From the NCBI RefSeq assembly GCF_900289145.1, contig NZ_OKQO01000008.1:120937-184936 (forward strand): 64,000 nt of DNA. The letters run 5' to 3'. Positions 17,891 to 26,779 of this stretch are shown here, piece by piece. Positions within the stretch are counted from its first letter, which is position 1; each line of letters starts with the position of its first letter. The notes under the pieces were generated by a model that was not told where the DNA came from, ran no database searches, and worked only from the letters and a program-made list of their open reading frames with translations. Origin of the DNA: Neobittarella massiliensis (ex Bilen et al. 2018) (lineage in GTDB: Bacteria > Bacillota > Clostridia > Oscillospirales > Ruminococcaceae). A program made the position numbers and the translations under genes.

Positions 17891-18784
17891 TTAGAAGTCT
17901 TGCTGGCGCAGTGCTCTATACAGTGCTCTGGCGGCGGGGCTCAGCGATCGGCGCGGGTCGGTCAGCAGCCACACCTGGCGCCGGGGCAGCGGTTGGGCCA
18001 GCGGTATGCGGACCACCTGCCCGCTCTGCAGTGCCGGCCGGGCGATCGGCAGCGGCACAAAGCCGATCCCCAGGTCATGGGCGATGGCCGGCAGCACCAG
18101 GTCCGAGGTGGACAGCTGCACGTCAGGGGCAAAGTCCAGGGCGCTCTCGGCGTAGATATCTCGGTAAAAGGCATAGGTGACAGTGTCGCTAGACAGGCCC
18201 ACCAGCGGGTACTGGGTCAGTTGGGACAGCGTGTGGCTACCGCTGGCCAGTGCCGCAAAGCGGGGACCGCCCACCATGACCTCTTCAAAATCGCCCAGCG
18301 CCGTGCGGCGCAGCCCGGCCGGCAGCTGGGCGGGAGTGGTAATGGTGGCCATGTCTACGCTGCCCGCCTGCAACGCCCGTATGGCCTGCGGGGTCGAGTA
18401 GTCAGATATGCGCAGCCGTATGCCCGGAAAGGCGGTGCAAAAGGCCCGCAGCCGGTGCAGCAGCAGGCAGTGCAGGGCCATGCCGGTGGTGCCCAGATAG
18501 GCAGCCCCCTGCGACAAACTCAGTGCCCCGGCGATCTCCTCCTCGGCCCGCACGATGCTCTCGTAAGCGGGGGCGATACGGCTGTAGAGCAGCTGGCCCT
18601 CAGCTGTCAGCTGTACCCCGCGCCCCGAGCGCACAAACAGCCGGCAGCCCAGCTCGCTCTCTAGGCTCTGCATGGCCCGGGTCACCGATGGCTGGCTCGA
18701 GAGCAGCACCTCGGCCGCCCGGGTAAAATTTTGGTACTTGGCCACGTGATAAAAGATGCGGTACAGGTCGAGATCTGCAGCCAC
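17891..18784 (-). CDS. LysR family transcriptional regulator
   Basis: The 297-aa protein has the N-terminal LysR winged HTH (IFYHVAKYQNFTRAAEVL and SSQPSVTRAMQSLESELG) and a periplasmic-binding-protein-like effector domain (residues 90-290). The GTG at 18784 has AGGAGAGG 8 nt upstream. A longer frame from an ATG at 18811 would place the ribosome binding site inside the coding region. It is divergent from the DUF1275 membrane protein gene (160 bp between starts) and is the likely regulator of it, which is the usual LysR arrangement. Confidence 0.9.
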   Translation of the reverse strand: MAADLDLYRIFYHVAKYQNFTRAAEVLLSSQPSVTRAMQSLESELGCRLFVRSGRGVQLTAEGQLLYSRIAPAYESIVRAEEEIAGALSLSQGAAYLGTTGMALHCLLLHRLRAFCTAFPGIRLRISDYSTPQAIRALQAGSVDMATITTPAQLPAGLRRTALGDFEEVMVGGPRFAALASGSHTLSQLTQYPLVGLSSDTVTYAFYRDIYAESALDFAPDVQLSTSDLVLPAIAHDLGIGFVPLPIARPALQSGQVVRIPLAQPLPRRQVWLLTDPRRSLSPAARALYRALRQQDF

Positions 18785-18943
18785 GGCGATAACCTCTCCT
18801 TTTTTTGCCATGCGATTTTAACATGACAGGCATATCAACAAATCATTTTCCAAATCTCTCGTCTCCTAGTATACTGATATTGCCGAGAAGATACAAGAGC
18901 CCTGAAAATGGGTGTTTGCCAAAAGGCAGGGGAGGGAAGACAG

Positions 18944-19633
18944 ATGGAGAACAGGCGACAGATGGCCCAGTCACTGCGCACCGGTGTGCTGCTGGCCGCA
19001 GTGGGCGGATTTTTAGAGTCCTACACCTATCTGGCCCGGGGCGGCGTGTTCGCCAACTGCCAGACCGGCAATCTGGTGCTGCTGGTACTGTCGCTGGCCC
19101 AGGGCGATATGGCCGCCGTGTGGAAGTATCTGGTGCCGGTAGCCGCCTTTTTTGTGGGCAGCTTGCTGGCACTGGAACTGCGCCGCCGGGGCGACAGCTT
19201 GTTTTTACACTGGCGGCAGGGCCTGCTCTGTGCCGAGGCAGTCTGTTTGGCGGGGGTGGCTCTGTTGCCCCAGGGCAGCGGCGACATGGCCGCCACTACA
19301 CTGGTCTCTTTTGTGTGCGCACTGCAGGCCAGCGGCTTTCGCGTCCTGCACGGCAAGACCTATGCCAGCACGATGTGTACCGGCAATCTCCGCTCGCTCG
19401 CCGACTGCACGCACCGCCTTTTACACGGCGGCAGCAGCGAGGATCGCCGCAGTGCGCTCCGGTACGCAGCCATCGTGCTCTGCTTTATGGGTGGCGCCGT
19501 GTTGGGGGCGGCGCTCAGCTGGTGGCTGGGGCGGCTGGCAGTGCTGTTTAGCTGTGTTTTGCTGGCGCTGGCCTTTGTGGCGATGGCTGCCGGCACGGTC
19601 AGCCGGCCGCCAGCTGCTGCCCGGCCCGAGTGA
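18944..19633 (+). CDS. YoaK/DUF1275 family membrane protein
   Basis: The 229-aa polytopic protein begins with a charged N-terminus and has about six hydrophobic segments. The family hallmark FLESYTYLARGGVFANCQTGNLVLL (residues about 23-47) is split here for description: GGFLESYTYL, then GVFANCQTGN. DUF1275 proteins are widespread membrane proteins of unknown, probably transport, function. ATG 18944 follows GGGGAGGG; an in-frame ATG at 18908 lacks a ribosome binding site. TATACT at 18870 could be its -10 box. Confidence 0.85.
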   Translation: MENRRQMAQSLRTGVLLAAVGGFLESYTYLARGGVFANCQTGNLVLLVLSLAQGDMAAVWKYLVPVAAFFVGSLLALELRRRGDSLFLHWRQGLLCAEAVCLAGVALLPQGSGDMAATTLVSFVCALQASGFRVLHGKTYASTMCTGNLRSLADCTHRLLHGGSSEDRRSALRYAAIVLCFMGGAVLGAALSWWLGRLAVLFSCVLLALAFVAMAAGTVSRPPAAARPE

Positions 19634-19808
19634 TCGCGGCTGATCTGTGTAAAAAGCTCTCCTTTCAGGGCGCTGGCGGCAGCAGTTTAAAGCGTGCCGA
19701 TCAGGGGACCCTTTATTTATAGATGGCGCACTGCGCACGCCTATCTGCGAGCGGGCGTGCCGGGTAAGTCGCCAGCTGCGGCCCAGTAGAGACTGCACGC
19801 TGGGCACC

Positions 19809-19854
19809 GTCAAAAGAGAGCGGACCGATCAAGATCGGTCCGCTCTCTTTTGAC
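19809..19854. terminator. Perfect 21-bp hairpin terminator
   Basis: The arms 19809-19829 and 19834-19854 are perfectly complementary with a CAAG loop and carry A4/T4 runs that work on either strand. It sits in the 354-bp gap after the DUF1275 gene; the rest of that gap has no gene. Confidence 0.85.
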
Positions 19855-19987
19855 AGTTTCACCGGTGTATGCTGCCACTCGTCCGCAAATTTTTAGACTG
19901 GGCAAAAGTTTAGTTGACACACAGCTGTCTGGTATAGGCTGCTATACTGGACCCACACCCAATAAAAACAGATAAAGGAGCACAAGT

Positions 19988-20245
19988 ATGCAACAGAAAT
20001 TTTGCCAGAGCTGCGGTATGCCCATGACCGACGATCTGTACGGGACTGAATGCGACGGCAGCAAGAGCACCGACTACTGCCACTACTGCTACCAAAACGG
20101 CACTTTTGCCCAAGACTGCACTATGGAGGAGATGATCGAGGCCTGTATCCAGCCCATGGTAAAAGCCGACAGCCACATCACCCCGCAGCAGGCCCGTACG
20201 GCAATGACTCAGTTTTTCCCCACGCTCCGGCGCTGGCACAAGTAG
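19988..20245 (+). CDS. Small zinc-ribbon protein
   Basis: This 85-aa protein has four or more zinc-ligand cysteines: FCQSCGMPM at the N-terminus and a second knuckle YCHYCY, as in the putative zinc-ribbon family PF12674. The C-terminal half is helical (EEMIEACIQPMVKAD; ARTAMTQFFPTLRRW). Function is unknown; family members are commonly stand-alone. ATG 19988 follows AAAGGAG. An extended -10 TGCTATACT lies at 19940-19948. Confidence 0.8.
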   Translation: MQQKFCQSCGMPMTDDLYGTECDGSKSTDYCHYCYQNGTFAQDCTMEEMIEACIQPMVKADSHITPQQARTAMTQFFPTLRRWHK

Positions 20246-20266
20246 CCCCACAATATTTGCCGGCAC

Positions 20267-20313
20267 AAAAAAGCAGTTCTCCGCTATCTGCGACCGGCGG
20301 GGAACTGCTTTTA
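20267..20313 (+). terminator. Intrinsic terminator
   Basis: AAAAGCAGTTC pairs with GAACTGCTTTT, extended by TCCGC/GCGGG, followed by a T-rich stretch, behind the zinc-ribbon gene. Confidence 0.85.
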
Positions 20314-20398
20314 TCTTGTAGAAAAAAGAAATGGGGAGACGCAAAAACAACGAAAGCCGCGATATGTAAGTAGTGGTCAGTGGATAAGCAGTGGCAAG

Positions 20399-21382
20399 TT
20401 ACGACCTGGCCGGCTCCCCGATATCCACCAGCGAGCACACTGCGTGTTGCAGCTTGGTGTCAGAGGAGGCAGGCACTTTTTGGTAGAACTCCTTCTGGAT
20501 GCGGGCGGCGATGTGGCCGGCATCCTCGCTGCTGGCGCCGATGGCCATAATGAGGAACTGGCAGCTGCTGTAGCGGGTGAACACGTCTCCTGCCCGCAGC
20601 GACAGCGATACGGTCTCCTGCAACAGGTCCATCTCCCGCTGGCGGCGGGGCAGCGGCGCCAGATCGCCCTGCCCGTTGGTCAGGGTGATGAGCAGTATAC
20701 AGCAGTGGCGGTGTGTCCGCTGCAGGCCCCGCTCCACAAAGCGGTATATGCTCTGAAAGGTCTGGTAGTCCTGGCAGTACGCACCCGGCAGGCGCTTTTG
20801 TTCCCGCAGGTCCTGCCGTACCTTGTGGATATCGGCGTCCAGCCCCTGTACCGGGACTAAGGGCCCGCTGGGGGGCGACCGCCTCCGCTTGCGGCGCAGC
20901 AGCTGCTGGTCGGCGCGGTCAAACAAAGTGAGGTAGTCATCACCCGGCTGGGCTGCACTGCCCGCCACCGATACCGACAGGTAAATCCCGCTGTCAGGCT
21001 GTATCGGCACGGCCGCCAACCGGTCACGCACCCGGCGCACCGCGGATGACACAAAATCAGGGCCCTTTTTACCCGGGAAATACAACACAAATTCGTCGCC
21101 GCCAACGCGCCCCACCACCGGCTCCTCCACCAAAAACAGCAGCCCCAGTACCTGGCCGATCTGCTGTAGCAGCCGGTCGCCGGCCAGGTGGCCGTACTGG
21201 TCGTTCACCTGCTTAAAGCCGTCGACATCCAGTACCAAAAGGGCCCCATCGCCGGTCTGGCGCAACAGCTGTTCCACCTTTTCCTGGGTGGCGCCCCGGT
21301 TGTACAGCCCGGTCAGGTAGTCGTGCTGGGCGAGCTGCAACAGCCGGGCATTCTCTCTCTCAAGTGATCTGACGCGGTCCAA
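20399..21382 (-). CDS. GGDEF diguanylate cyclase with a second, degenerate GGDEF-like half
   Basis: The 327-aa protein starts with a short helix, then LTGLYNRG and a complete diguanylate cyclase core: LLVLDVDGFKQVND, YGHLAGDRLL and an intact VGRVGGDEFVLYF. The C-terminal half (about residues 175-327) repeats the fold in degenerate form, with RAGDVFTRYSSCQFLIMAIG in place of the signature. TTG 21382 is preferred because AGAGGGGG lies 6 nt upstream; a GTG at 21409 has no ribosome binding site. It has no sensor domain of its own, so the C-terminal half may bind a regulator or nucleotide (inference). Confidence 0.88.
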   Translation of the reverse strand: MDRVRSLERENARLLQLAQHDYLTGLYNRGATQEKVEQLLRQTGDGALLVLDVDGFKQVNDQYGHLAGDRLLQQIGQVLGLLFLVEEPVVGRVGGDEFVLYFPGKKGPDFVSSAVRRVRDRLAAVPIQPDSGIYLSVSVAGSAAQPGDDYLTLFDRADQQLLRRKRRRSPPSGPLVPVQGLDADIHKVRQDLREQKRLPGAYCQDYQTFQSIYRFVERGLQRTHRHCCILLITLTNGQGDLAPLPRRQREMDLLQETVSLSLRAGDVFTRYSSCQFLIMAIGASSEDAGHIAARIQKEFYQKVPASSDTKLQHAVCSLVDIGEPARS

Positions 21383-21580
21383 TGGTATCCCCCTCTTCGC
21401 TCGTAACACTGCCGCCCGGGCCGGCGTCCGGCAAAACAGCTGTGCGCTCTATTCGTACTTTTATTATAGAGGAAACAGTCTCCGCTGCCTAGTATAAGAA
21501 TGGTCAAAATTTCCACCTCTCTTTTTGTACAGGCGTCAGGTACCGGCCGCCAATAGACCGGCTGCCGCCAGAAAAAGCAA

Positions 21581-21614
21581 GTCCCCGGCACTGGTAACCT
21601 CCAGTGCCGGGGAC
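21581..21614 (-). terminator. Terminator of the TetR-ABC operon
   Basis: A 14-bp stem (GTCCCCGGCACTGG/CCAGTGCCGGGGAC, loop 21595-21600) is followed on the minus strand by TTGCTTTTTC. It closes the operon after the 52-aa Arg-rich protein gene. Confidence 0.75.
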
Positions 21615-21636
21615 TCATGGCGAGCGTATCGATATT

Positions 21637-21795
21637 TTATACGGTGCGCGTGCGGCGGCCAAACAGGTGGGTCAGCTGCCGGCCCAGTCGGCCGGCGGGA
21701 CGTTTGGGTGCTGGTCCCTGGCGGCGAAACTGCCGTCCACAGCGGCCGGTGCGCCGGGCACTGCGCACGCTCAAAGGGGCATGTCTGCTTTCCAT
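21637..21795 (-). CDS. 52-aa arginine-rich small protein
   Basis: A short reading frame begins at ATG 21795 with a strong ribosome binding site AAAGGAG 7 nt upstream and ends at TAA 21639-21637, just before a terminator. The product has 14 Arg in 52 residues (for example RSARRTGRCGRQFRRQ and FGRRTRTV), one Cys, and no hydrophobic segment. It starts 41 bp after the ABC transporter stop on the same strand, so it is probably the last gene of that operon. Not recognised; a basic nucleic-acid- or membrane-interacting peptide is possible. Confidence 0.55.
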   Translation of the reverse strand: MESRHAPLSVRSARRTGRCGRQFRRQGPAPKRPAGRLGRQLTHLFGRRTRTV

Positions 21796-21835
21796 ACGGG
21801 CACTCCTTTTACATAGTGGTCAAAATTACAGGGCC

Positions 21836-24187
21836 TCATTCGCTGCGCAGCGCCTCCACGGGATCTTTCTTGGCCGCCAGCCGGGCGGGGATCATGCCCC
21901 CCAGCATGGTCAGCGCTACGCTTATGACCACCAGCAAGATCGCGTGCACCGGGTTGAGCTGTGCCACGTTCGAAAGGTCGGTCAGATTCTTGAGGATGTG
22001 GTTGACCGGGAAGGTGAGCAGGTAGGCGATGCCAATACCCATCAGCCCCGAGCAGGCGCCGATGATAAAGGTCTCGGCGTTAAACACCCGGGTGATATCC
22101 TTCTTGCGGGCGCCCAGCGCGCGCAATACGCCGATCTCGCGGGTGCGCTCCAGCACAGATATGTAGGTGATGATACCGATCATGATCAGCGACACCACCA
22201 GCGACACCGCCGCAAAGGCCACCAGTACCAGTGTTATGGCGTCCATGATACCGCCTGAGAGCGAGGTGAAGGTGGCGGCCATATCGGTGTAGATGACCTG
22301 GTCGGCACTGTCGCGGCCCTGGTTGTAATCGGCCAGATAGGTGGTCACCTTTTCCTTGGCAGCAAAATCTACCGGGTACAGGGCGATCATATATGGGGTG
22401 CTGTCACCGCCCAGGGCAGCGAGTATCTGCTCTTTGGTGGCGGCATTCTGGCTGCCACCGTGATTGCCGGCTGCGGCCGCATCGTCAAAGCGCTGGCCGG
22501 TGAGCACGTTGTAATCTGCTTCCTGCTGGGCCTTTACGATGGCCGAGTCTTGGGCGCTATCGATAAAGCGCTGGGTCAACTTATCCGAGTAGGCTACCCC
22601 CGCCGAGAGCACCTGCAGCTTGGTATCCTGATCGGCGCGCAGGATACCGGCGATCTTCACCGTGATGCAGTCCTCGCTGTCATAAATCTGGCGCAGGTGC
22701 TCGGCGCTGCTATCCACCGTGAACCAGCTACCTATCTGGGTGTAGTACAGGTCGTTGGGGGCGATCTTAAAGGTCTTGCCCACAATGTCGTCAAAATCTA
22801 CCGGCCCGCTGCTGTCTATCCCCAGCTGGGTCAAAATATTCTGGTCGATCTGGTTGTAGCTGTCGACGATGAGCACTAGGTCGGTATCCTCCTGGGGATA
22901 GCTGCCGGCCAGCAGGTCATAGCTCGACTGCAGGTAGTCCTCGCCGCCTTCCTTGAGAGAGGTGGGGTAGGCGGCAAAATTCAGGTTAGAGGTGCTGGCC
23001 GCCGTCACGTCGCCGCTGTCGGCCTGATGCAGCAGGTTCATGTTCACCGTGCGGGTGTACGAGATGCCCGACAGCAGCGACCCGTCGATGTGCTCCACGT
23101 AATCCAGGTACTCCTGGGTAAAGGTGTTCTGGTGGACCATACTGTTTTGCGCCGGGTCATAGGGCAGAACCTGTTTTTTATCCGGGTACTCGTCCGGCCG
23201 TTTTTGACTACCCATCATCTGGCTGTGCTGCTCGATCATGGTGTCCATGTCCATCTCCACCGCCTGCTGGGTGATCATCACCGGAAAGCCCGACAGCGTA
23301 TCCGACTCGAATAAGCTGATCTGCTTGTCAAACCCGTTAGACAGCGACAGCACCAGCGCGATGCCGATGATACCGATGCTGGAGGCAAAGGCGGTCAGGG
23401 CCGTGCGCCCCTTTTTGGTAGAGATGTTTTTGCCCGACAGCTTGAGCGCGGTCAAAAAGTTCATACTGGTCTTTTTCAGCGTGTAGCCGCGCTCGCTCTC
23501 GCCGGTGTGCACCACCGGGTCAGAGTCGGCGATCACCTGTCCGTCGCGAAACTGCACGATGCGGTCGGCGTAATCTTCGGCCAGCTGCGGGTTGTGGGTG
23601 ACCATGATGACCAGCTTGTCTTTGGCGATCTCGCGGATGAGCTCCATGATCTGTACGCTGGTGTGAGTGTCCAGCGCACCGGTGGGCTCGTCGGCCAAAA
23701 TGATGTCCGGGTCACCCGCCAAAGCTCGGGCGATGGCCACCCGCTGCATCTGTCCGCCCGAGAGCTGCCCCGGCCGCTTGTGCAGGTGATCGGCCAGGCC
23801 TACCCGCTTTAGCGCCTCGGTGGCTTTCTGGTGTTTTTCAGCCCGCGACACACCGCTCAGCGTAAGGCCCATCTCCACGTTGTCCACAATGCTCAAATGG
23901 CCGATGAGATTGTAGCTCTGAAAGATAAAGCCCACGCTGTTGTTGCGGTAGGCGTCCCAGTCGCGGTCTTTAAAATCTTTGGTGGAGCGGCCGTTGATGA
24001 CCAGGTCGCCGCTGTCGTACTGGTCCAGCCCGCCGATGATGTTTAAAAAGGTGGTCTTGCCCGAGCCGCTGGGCCCCAGCACCGCCACGAATTCCGACGG
24101 GCGAAACTCCAGGTCGATACCGTCCAGCGCGGTCTGGGTAAAGGTGCCGGTGGTGTAGCGTTTGGTAATTTTTTTCAGCTGTAACAT
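21836..24187 (-). CDS. ABC exporter with fused ATPase and FtsX-like permease (MacB type)
   Basis: The 783-aa protein has an N-terminal ABC ATPase: Walker [10 protein letters not shown], signature [15 protein letters not shown], Walker [13 protein letters not shown] and the switch His in VTHNP. After a linker at about residue 230 comes an FtsX/MacB-type permease: one membrane helix near 265-285, a large extracellular domain (about 285-650), and three C-terminal helices (about 655-770). Such transporters export peptides, antibiotics or lipoproteins, or act in bacitracin-type resistance. It lies 33 bp after the TetR gene, which probably represses it. Confidence 0.9.
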   Translation of the reverse strand: MLQLKKITKRYTTGTFTQTALDGIDLEFRPSEFVAVLGPSGSGKTTFLNIIGGLDQYDSGDLVINGRSTKDFKDRDWDAYRNNSVGFIFQSYNLIGHLSIVDNVEMGLTLSGVSRAEKHQKATEALKRVGLADHLHKRPGQLSGGQMQRVAIARALAGDPDIILADEPTGALDTHTSVQIMELIREIAKDKLVIMVTHNPQLAEDYADRIVQFRDGQVIADSDPVVHTGESERGYTLKKTSMNFLTALKLSGKNISTKKGRTALTAFASSIGIIGIALVLSLSNGFDKQISLFESDTLSGFPVMITQQAVEMDMDTMIEQHSQMMGSQKRPDEYPDKKQVLPYDPAQNSMVHQNTFTQEYLDYVEHIDGSLLSGISYTRTVNMNLLHQADSGDVTAASTSNLNFAAYPTSLKEGGEDYLQSSYDLLAGSYPQEDTDLVLIVDSYNQIDQNILTQLGIDSSGPVDFDDIVGKTFKIAPNDLYYTQIGSWFTVDSSAEHLRQIYDSEDCITVKIAGILRADQDTKLQVLSAGVAYSDKLTQRFIDSAQDSAIVKAQQEADYNVLTGQRFDDAAAAGNHGGSQNAATKEQILAALGGDSTPYMIALYPVDFAAKEKVTTYLADYNQGRDSADQVIYTDMAATFTSLSGGIMDAITLVLVAFAAVSLVVSLIMIGIITYISVLERTREIGVLRALGARKKDITRVFNAETFIIGACSGLMGIGIAYLLTFPVNHILKNLTDLSNVAQLNPVHAILLVVISVALTMLGGMIPARLAAKKDPVEALRSE

Positions 24188-24220
24188 AAAGTCTCCTCTG
24201 TGGTGGCTTTTAGGCGTTTT

Positions 24221-24832
24221 TCACACCAGGGCAAAACCCCGGCGCACCAGTTCCAGCCGGTGCAGGTACTGGCGGCGGATCTCTTCGCAGCGGTCGATAT
24301 CGCGGAAGATATGGGTCATGGCGTCTTTGGTGAGCAGCGCCATGATCTCGATCATCTCGTAAATGTCGTCACGGGTGCGCACCCGCAAGGTCTGCCAGTT
24401 CACACCGTCGGCCAGCGCCTCCAAGATCTCCTGGGGCAGGTGTTCTTCCGGTGGGGCCAGCACAAAGCCGCATCCCAACTTGGCGTCGGCGAACAGGTTC
24501 TTGCAAAATCCGTAGGTCTTGGGGTCGGTGCCGAACTGGATGCAGAAGTCCAACATGCCGGCAAACAGCACGAACAGATCGCCGTCCCCGTCCTGCAGGC
24601 TGCACAGCACGTGGCGGGTCATCTGTTGCCGGTAGTCGTCCAGCACGTACAAAAGCATATCCCGCTTATCGCTGAAGTACTGGTAAAAGCTCCCCCGCGA
24701 GATACCGGCGTTCTGCACGATCTGGTTGATCGAGACCTGCTCGAACGGCACGCGGGCAAATTCGTCGACGATGGCGGCGGTCAGCCGGGCCCGCTTGGGG
24801 GCGGGCAGATTGTAAAAAGTAGTAGTGGGCAT
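24221..24832 (-). CDS. TetR family repressor of the ABC exporter
   Basis: The 203-aa protein has an N-terminal TetR HTH (VSINQIVQNAGISRGSFYQYF, given as VSINQIVQNAG then ISRGSFYQYF, residues 31-51) and a helical ligand-binding C-terminus. It is the first gene of the minus-strand operon with the MacB-type exporter and the small Arg-rich protein, so autoregulation with ligand-induced export is the simplest reading. The start ATG follows GAGGAG. A short palindrome TGACA-GTA-TGTCA lies 25 bp upstream of the start. Confidence 0.9.
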   Translation of the reverse strand: MPTTTFYNLPAPKRARLTAAIVDEFARVPFEQVSINQIVQNAGISRGSFYQYFSDKRDMLLYVLDDYRQQMTRHVLCSLQDGDGDLFVLFAGMLDFCIQFGTDPKTYGFCKNLFADAKLGCGFVLAPPEEHLPQEILEALADGVNWQTLRVRTRDDIYEMIEIMALLTKDAMTHIFRDIDRCEEIRRQYLHRLELVRRGFALV

Positions 24833-24856
24833 AGCGCTCCTCGCACAGCAGTCAAG

Positions 24857-24869
24857 TGACAGTATGTCA
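24857..24869. promoter_or_regulatory. Candidate TetR operator palindrome
   Basis: TGACAGTATGTCA is a palindrome with 5-bp arms and a 3-bp centre, 25 bp upstream of the TetR start codon, where an autoregulatory operator would be expected. It is short for a TetR site and is a prediction only. Confidence 0.35.
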
Positions 24870-25126
24870 TGTATGGGTGAAAACGCTTTTTATCATACCG
24901 GTGCACCCCCCGCCATACAAGGTCCAAAAGCTGAATAAACCGTGAACAAATTGCGAATACCGGCAAAAGTACAGAAGATTTGGGTACCGGCTGCTGCCGC
25001 TTTCACCGGTATGGTCTGCGCCGCCGCAAAGGTGCCCACTGGTTTCTTGCCCCGTGTCACGGTCCCGCCTTGCCGGCCACCGGCAAAAATATCATTTACC
25101 GTGGGGGCGGCACCCCTTTACAAAAT

Positions 25127-25167
25127 AAAAAAGGCGCTGCACACATCGGTGTGTACAGCGCCTTTTT
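25127..25167. terminator. Intrinsic terminator downstream of the HAD gene
   Basis: AAAAAGGCGCTG pairs with CAGCGCCTTTTT, with an inner ACAC/GTGT extension, between the minus-strand HAD gene end and an otherwise empty 300-bp stretch. T-runs exist on both strands. Confidence 0.8.
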
Positions 25168-25188
25168 AAACGGCGATCGGCCGCACGG

Positions 25189-25830
25189 CTACAGCTGCTC
25201 GAGCAACTGCCGGTAATCGGTAATGGCGATGTCGGCGGTCCGCTCAATGGCCGGCCAGTCCAATTTCGAGGTGTCGTCGTAAATGCCGCAGACGGTAAAC
25301 CCGGCGGCTTTCGCGGTTTTTACAGCGTAATAGGCGTCCTCAAACACGGTGCAGTCAGCCGGGTCCAGACCCAGTTTTTCACAGCACTGAAAGTAGATAT
25401 CCGGCTCGTGCTTGCTTTTACCTGCCTCGGGCACGGTGATGATAAATTCAAACAGGTCCCACAGCCCCAATCGTCTCAGTACCGTCTCGGCCTGAGGGCG
25501 GTCGGTCATGGTGGCGATGCACATCTTTATCCCCCGCGCCTTTAAGGCGTGCAGGTACTCGGGCACCAGCGGTTTAGGGGCGATCACCGTGCGGTACGCC
25601 TGCCAAACCATCTCCTCCCAGTTCTCCATGATCTTTTCCGGCTCCAGGTGGGGCAGGTAATTGCTCGAGAGATATTCGGCGGCCTGCTGTGAGTTCATGG
25701 TCACGATCTTTTGGCCCAGATCCTCGGGTACGGGCACACCGTTATCGATTAGTATCTGCTCGTCGAGCCCCCGCCACATCCACATCGAGTCCAGCAGTGT
25801 GCCGTCCATATCAAAGATCGCGCCCCGCAT
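25189..25830 (-). CDS. HAD-superfamily phosphatase (beta-phosphoglucomutase-like)
   Basis: The 213-aa hydrolase has motif I DMDGTLLDS, motif II-like ATMTDR, motif III Lys (GKSKHEPD) and motif IV VFEDAYYAV, with the helical cap of subfamily I. It should remove phosphate from a small phosphorylated metabolite, or act as a phosphomutase. ATG 25830 overlaps the stop of the ThiE-like gene (TGATG) and has GGAGGTG 6 nt upstream, so the two are translationally coupled and probably share a pathway. The substrate is unknown. Confidence 0.85.
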   Translation of the reverse strand: MRGAIFDMDGTLLDSMWMWRGLDEQILIDNGVPVPEDLGQKIVTMNSQQAAEYLSSNYLPHLEPEKIMENWEEMVWQAYRTVIAPKPLVPEYLHALKARGIKMCIATMTDRPQAETVLRRLGLWDLFEFIITVPEAGKSKHEPDIYFQCCEKLGLDPADCTVFEDAYYAVKTAKAAGFTVCGIYDDTSKLDWPAIERTADIAITDYRQLLEQL

Positions 25831-26366
25831 CACAGCACCTCCGCAATAGCCGCCGCCGTAGAAGAGAGGTCCGCCGGCATAGCCTGAGCTAAAAAGCCCA
25901 CGCCATTGATGCCGCAGCCATGCAGGGCGGCAATGTCTTTCGGCTCATAGGCCACCACCGGAATACCCACCGCCGCACAGATGGCCTTTAACGTCTCTAA
26001 GCCGGTGCGCTGCACCGGTACGCCCAGATAGTCGGCCCCCGCTTTTTGCGCCTCTTTGGCCTCGCCGGCACCAAACACAGTGCAGCCCACGATCGCCTTG
26101 GCCCCCAGCTTTTGCCGCATGTCGGCGACCATGTCTACAGTGGGCAGGTACGCCCCGTCGCCGTCGCCAAACTGGGTGATGCAGGGGAGACCGTGCTCGA
26201 TCGCCACCTGCTGTACAGCGGCGATACGGTCTTGGTCACTGCCCAAAATATCCAAACAGGTGACACCTTGCTCTACGGCTTGCCGGCAGCGCTGCGCAAG
26301 CTCACCGGTAGTCCAGCTCTCGTCGATGACCAGATAAAAGGCCAGGTGTTTTTTGATCTCGCTCAT
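25830..26366 (-). CDS. ThiE/TenI-like TIM-barrel protein
   Basis: This 178-aa protein resembles thiamine-phosphate synthase/TenI: FYLVIDES at strand 1, IVGCTVFGAGEAKEAQKAGADYLGVP (in two parts: IVGCTVFGAGEAKEA, AGADYLGVP), then GLETLKAICAAVGIPVVAYEP and GINGVGFLAQAM. It is shorter than ThiE (about 210 aa) and lacks recognisable substrate-phosphate segments of true ThiE, so an aldolase, isomerase or TenI-like role is possible. It is coupled to the HAD phosphatase and divergent from the TrpF-like operon across a repeat-filled region. Confidence 0.7.
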   Translation of the reverse strand: MSEIKKHLAFYLVIDESWTTGELAQRCRQAVEQGVTCLDILGSDQDRIAAVQQVAIEHGLPCITQFGDGDGAYLPTVDMVADMRQKLGAKAIVGCTVFGAGEAKEAQKAGADYLGVPVQRTGLETLKAICAAVGIPVVAYEPKDIAALHGCGINGVGFLAQAMPADLSSTAAAIAEVL

Positions 26367-26725
26367 AGTCGTTGCTCCCCTCTATCGCGCGCCGCCGTTT
26401 TAGCAGATATTTCGGCAGCGAATATCACACATATATTAAATGTACAGGCCCCAGCGCCATAAGTCAAGAGATGCGCCCCACCAGCAGCGCTTTTGACAAA
26501 GAGATCTCTATAGTGGCGCTCAATAATTAAGTTTAACTCACATAAATAAGCAAATACTTATATTTTTACAGCCGAGACAAATCTACCGGAGGATTAAAAA
26601 TCGATTGAAGCAGATTGACAAATTTTCGCTATTTTGCCGTGTTTTTAAAAAATATTTTATGAAAAATGCTGGTTTTTCTCGAGATTCTTTGGCACCTATT
26701 GGCCGGCAAACCGCTCTGTTTTTGG

Positions 26726-26755
26726 TTGCGGGGGGCCAAAGATAGATGGTATAAT
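26726..26755 (+). promoter_or_regulatory. Promoter reading into the repeat array and TrpF-like operon
   Basis: TTGCGG (26726-26731), 18-bp spacer, TATAAT (26750-26755) with an extended TGG just before it. Transcription would cross the whole tandem-repeat array before reaching the TrpF-like gene, giving a 5' leader of about 635 nt. The AT-rich DNA upstream (26500-26660) holds no gene. Confidence 0.6.
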
Positions 26756-26779
26756 TAAACAAAGCGTGGCCCGTCTGCG

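Noticed and set aside
19914..19948. TTGACA at 19914-19919 paired with TATACT at 19943-19948
   Set aside because: Spacer of 23 bp is too long for a normal promoter; the extended -10 alone is retained as support in the zinc-ribbon entry.
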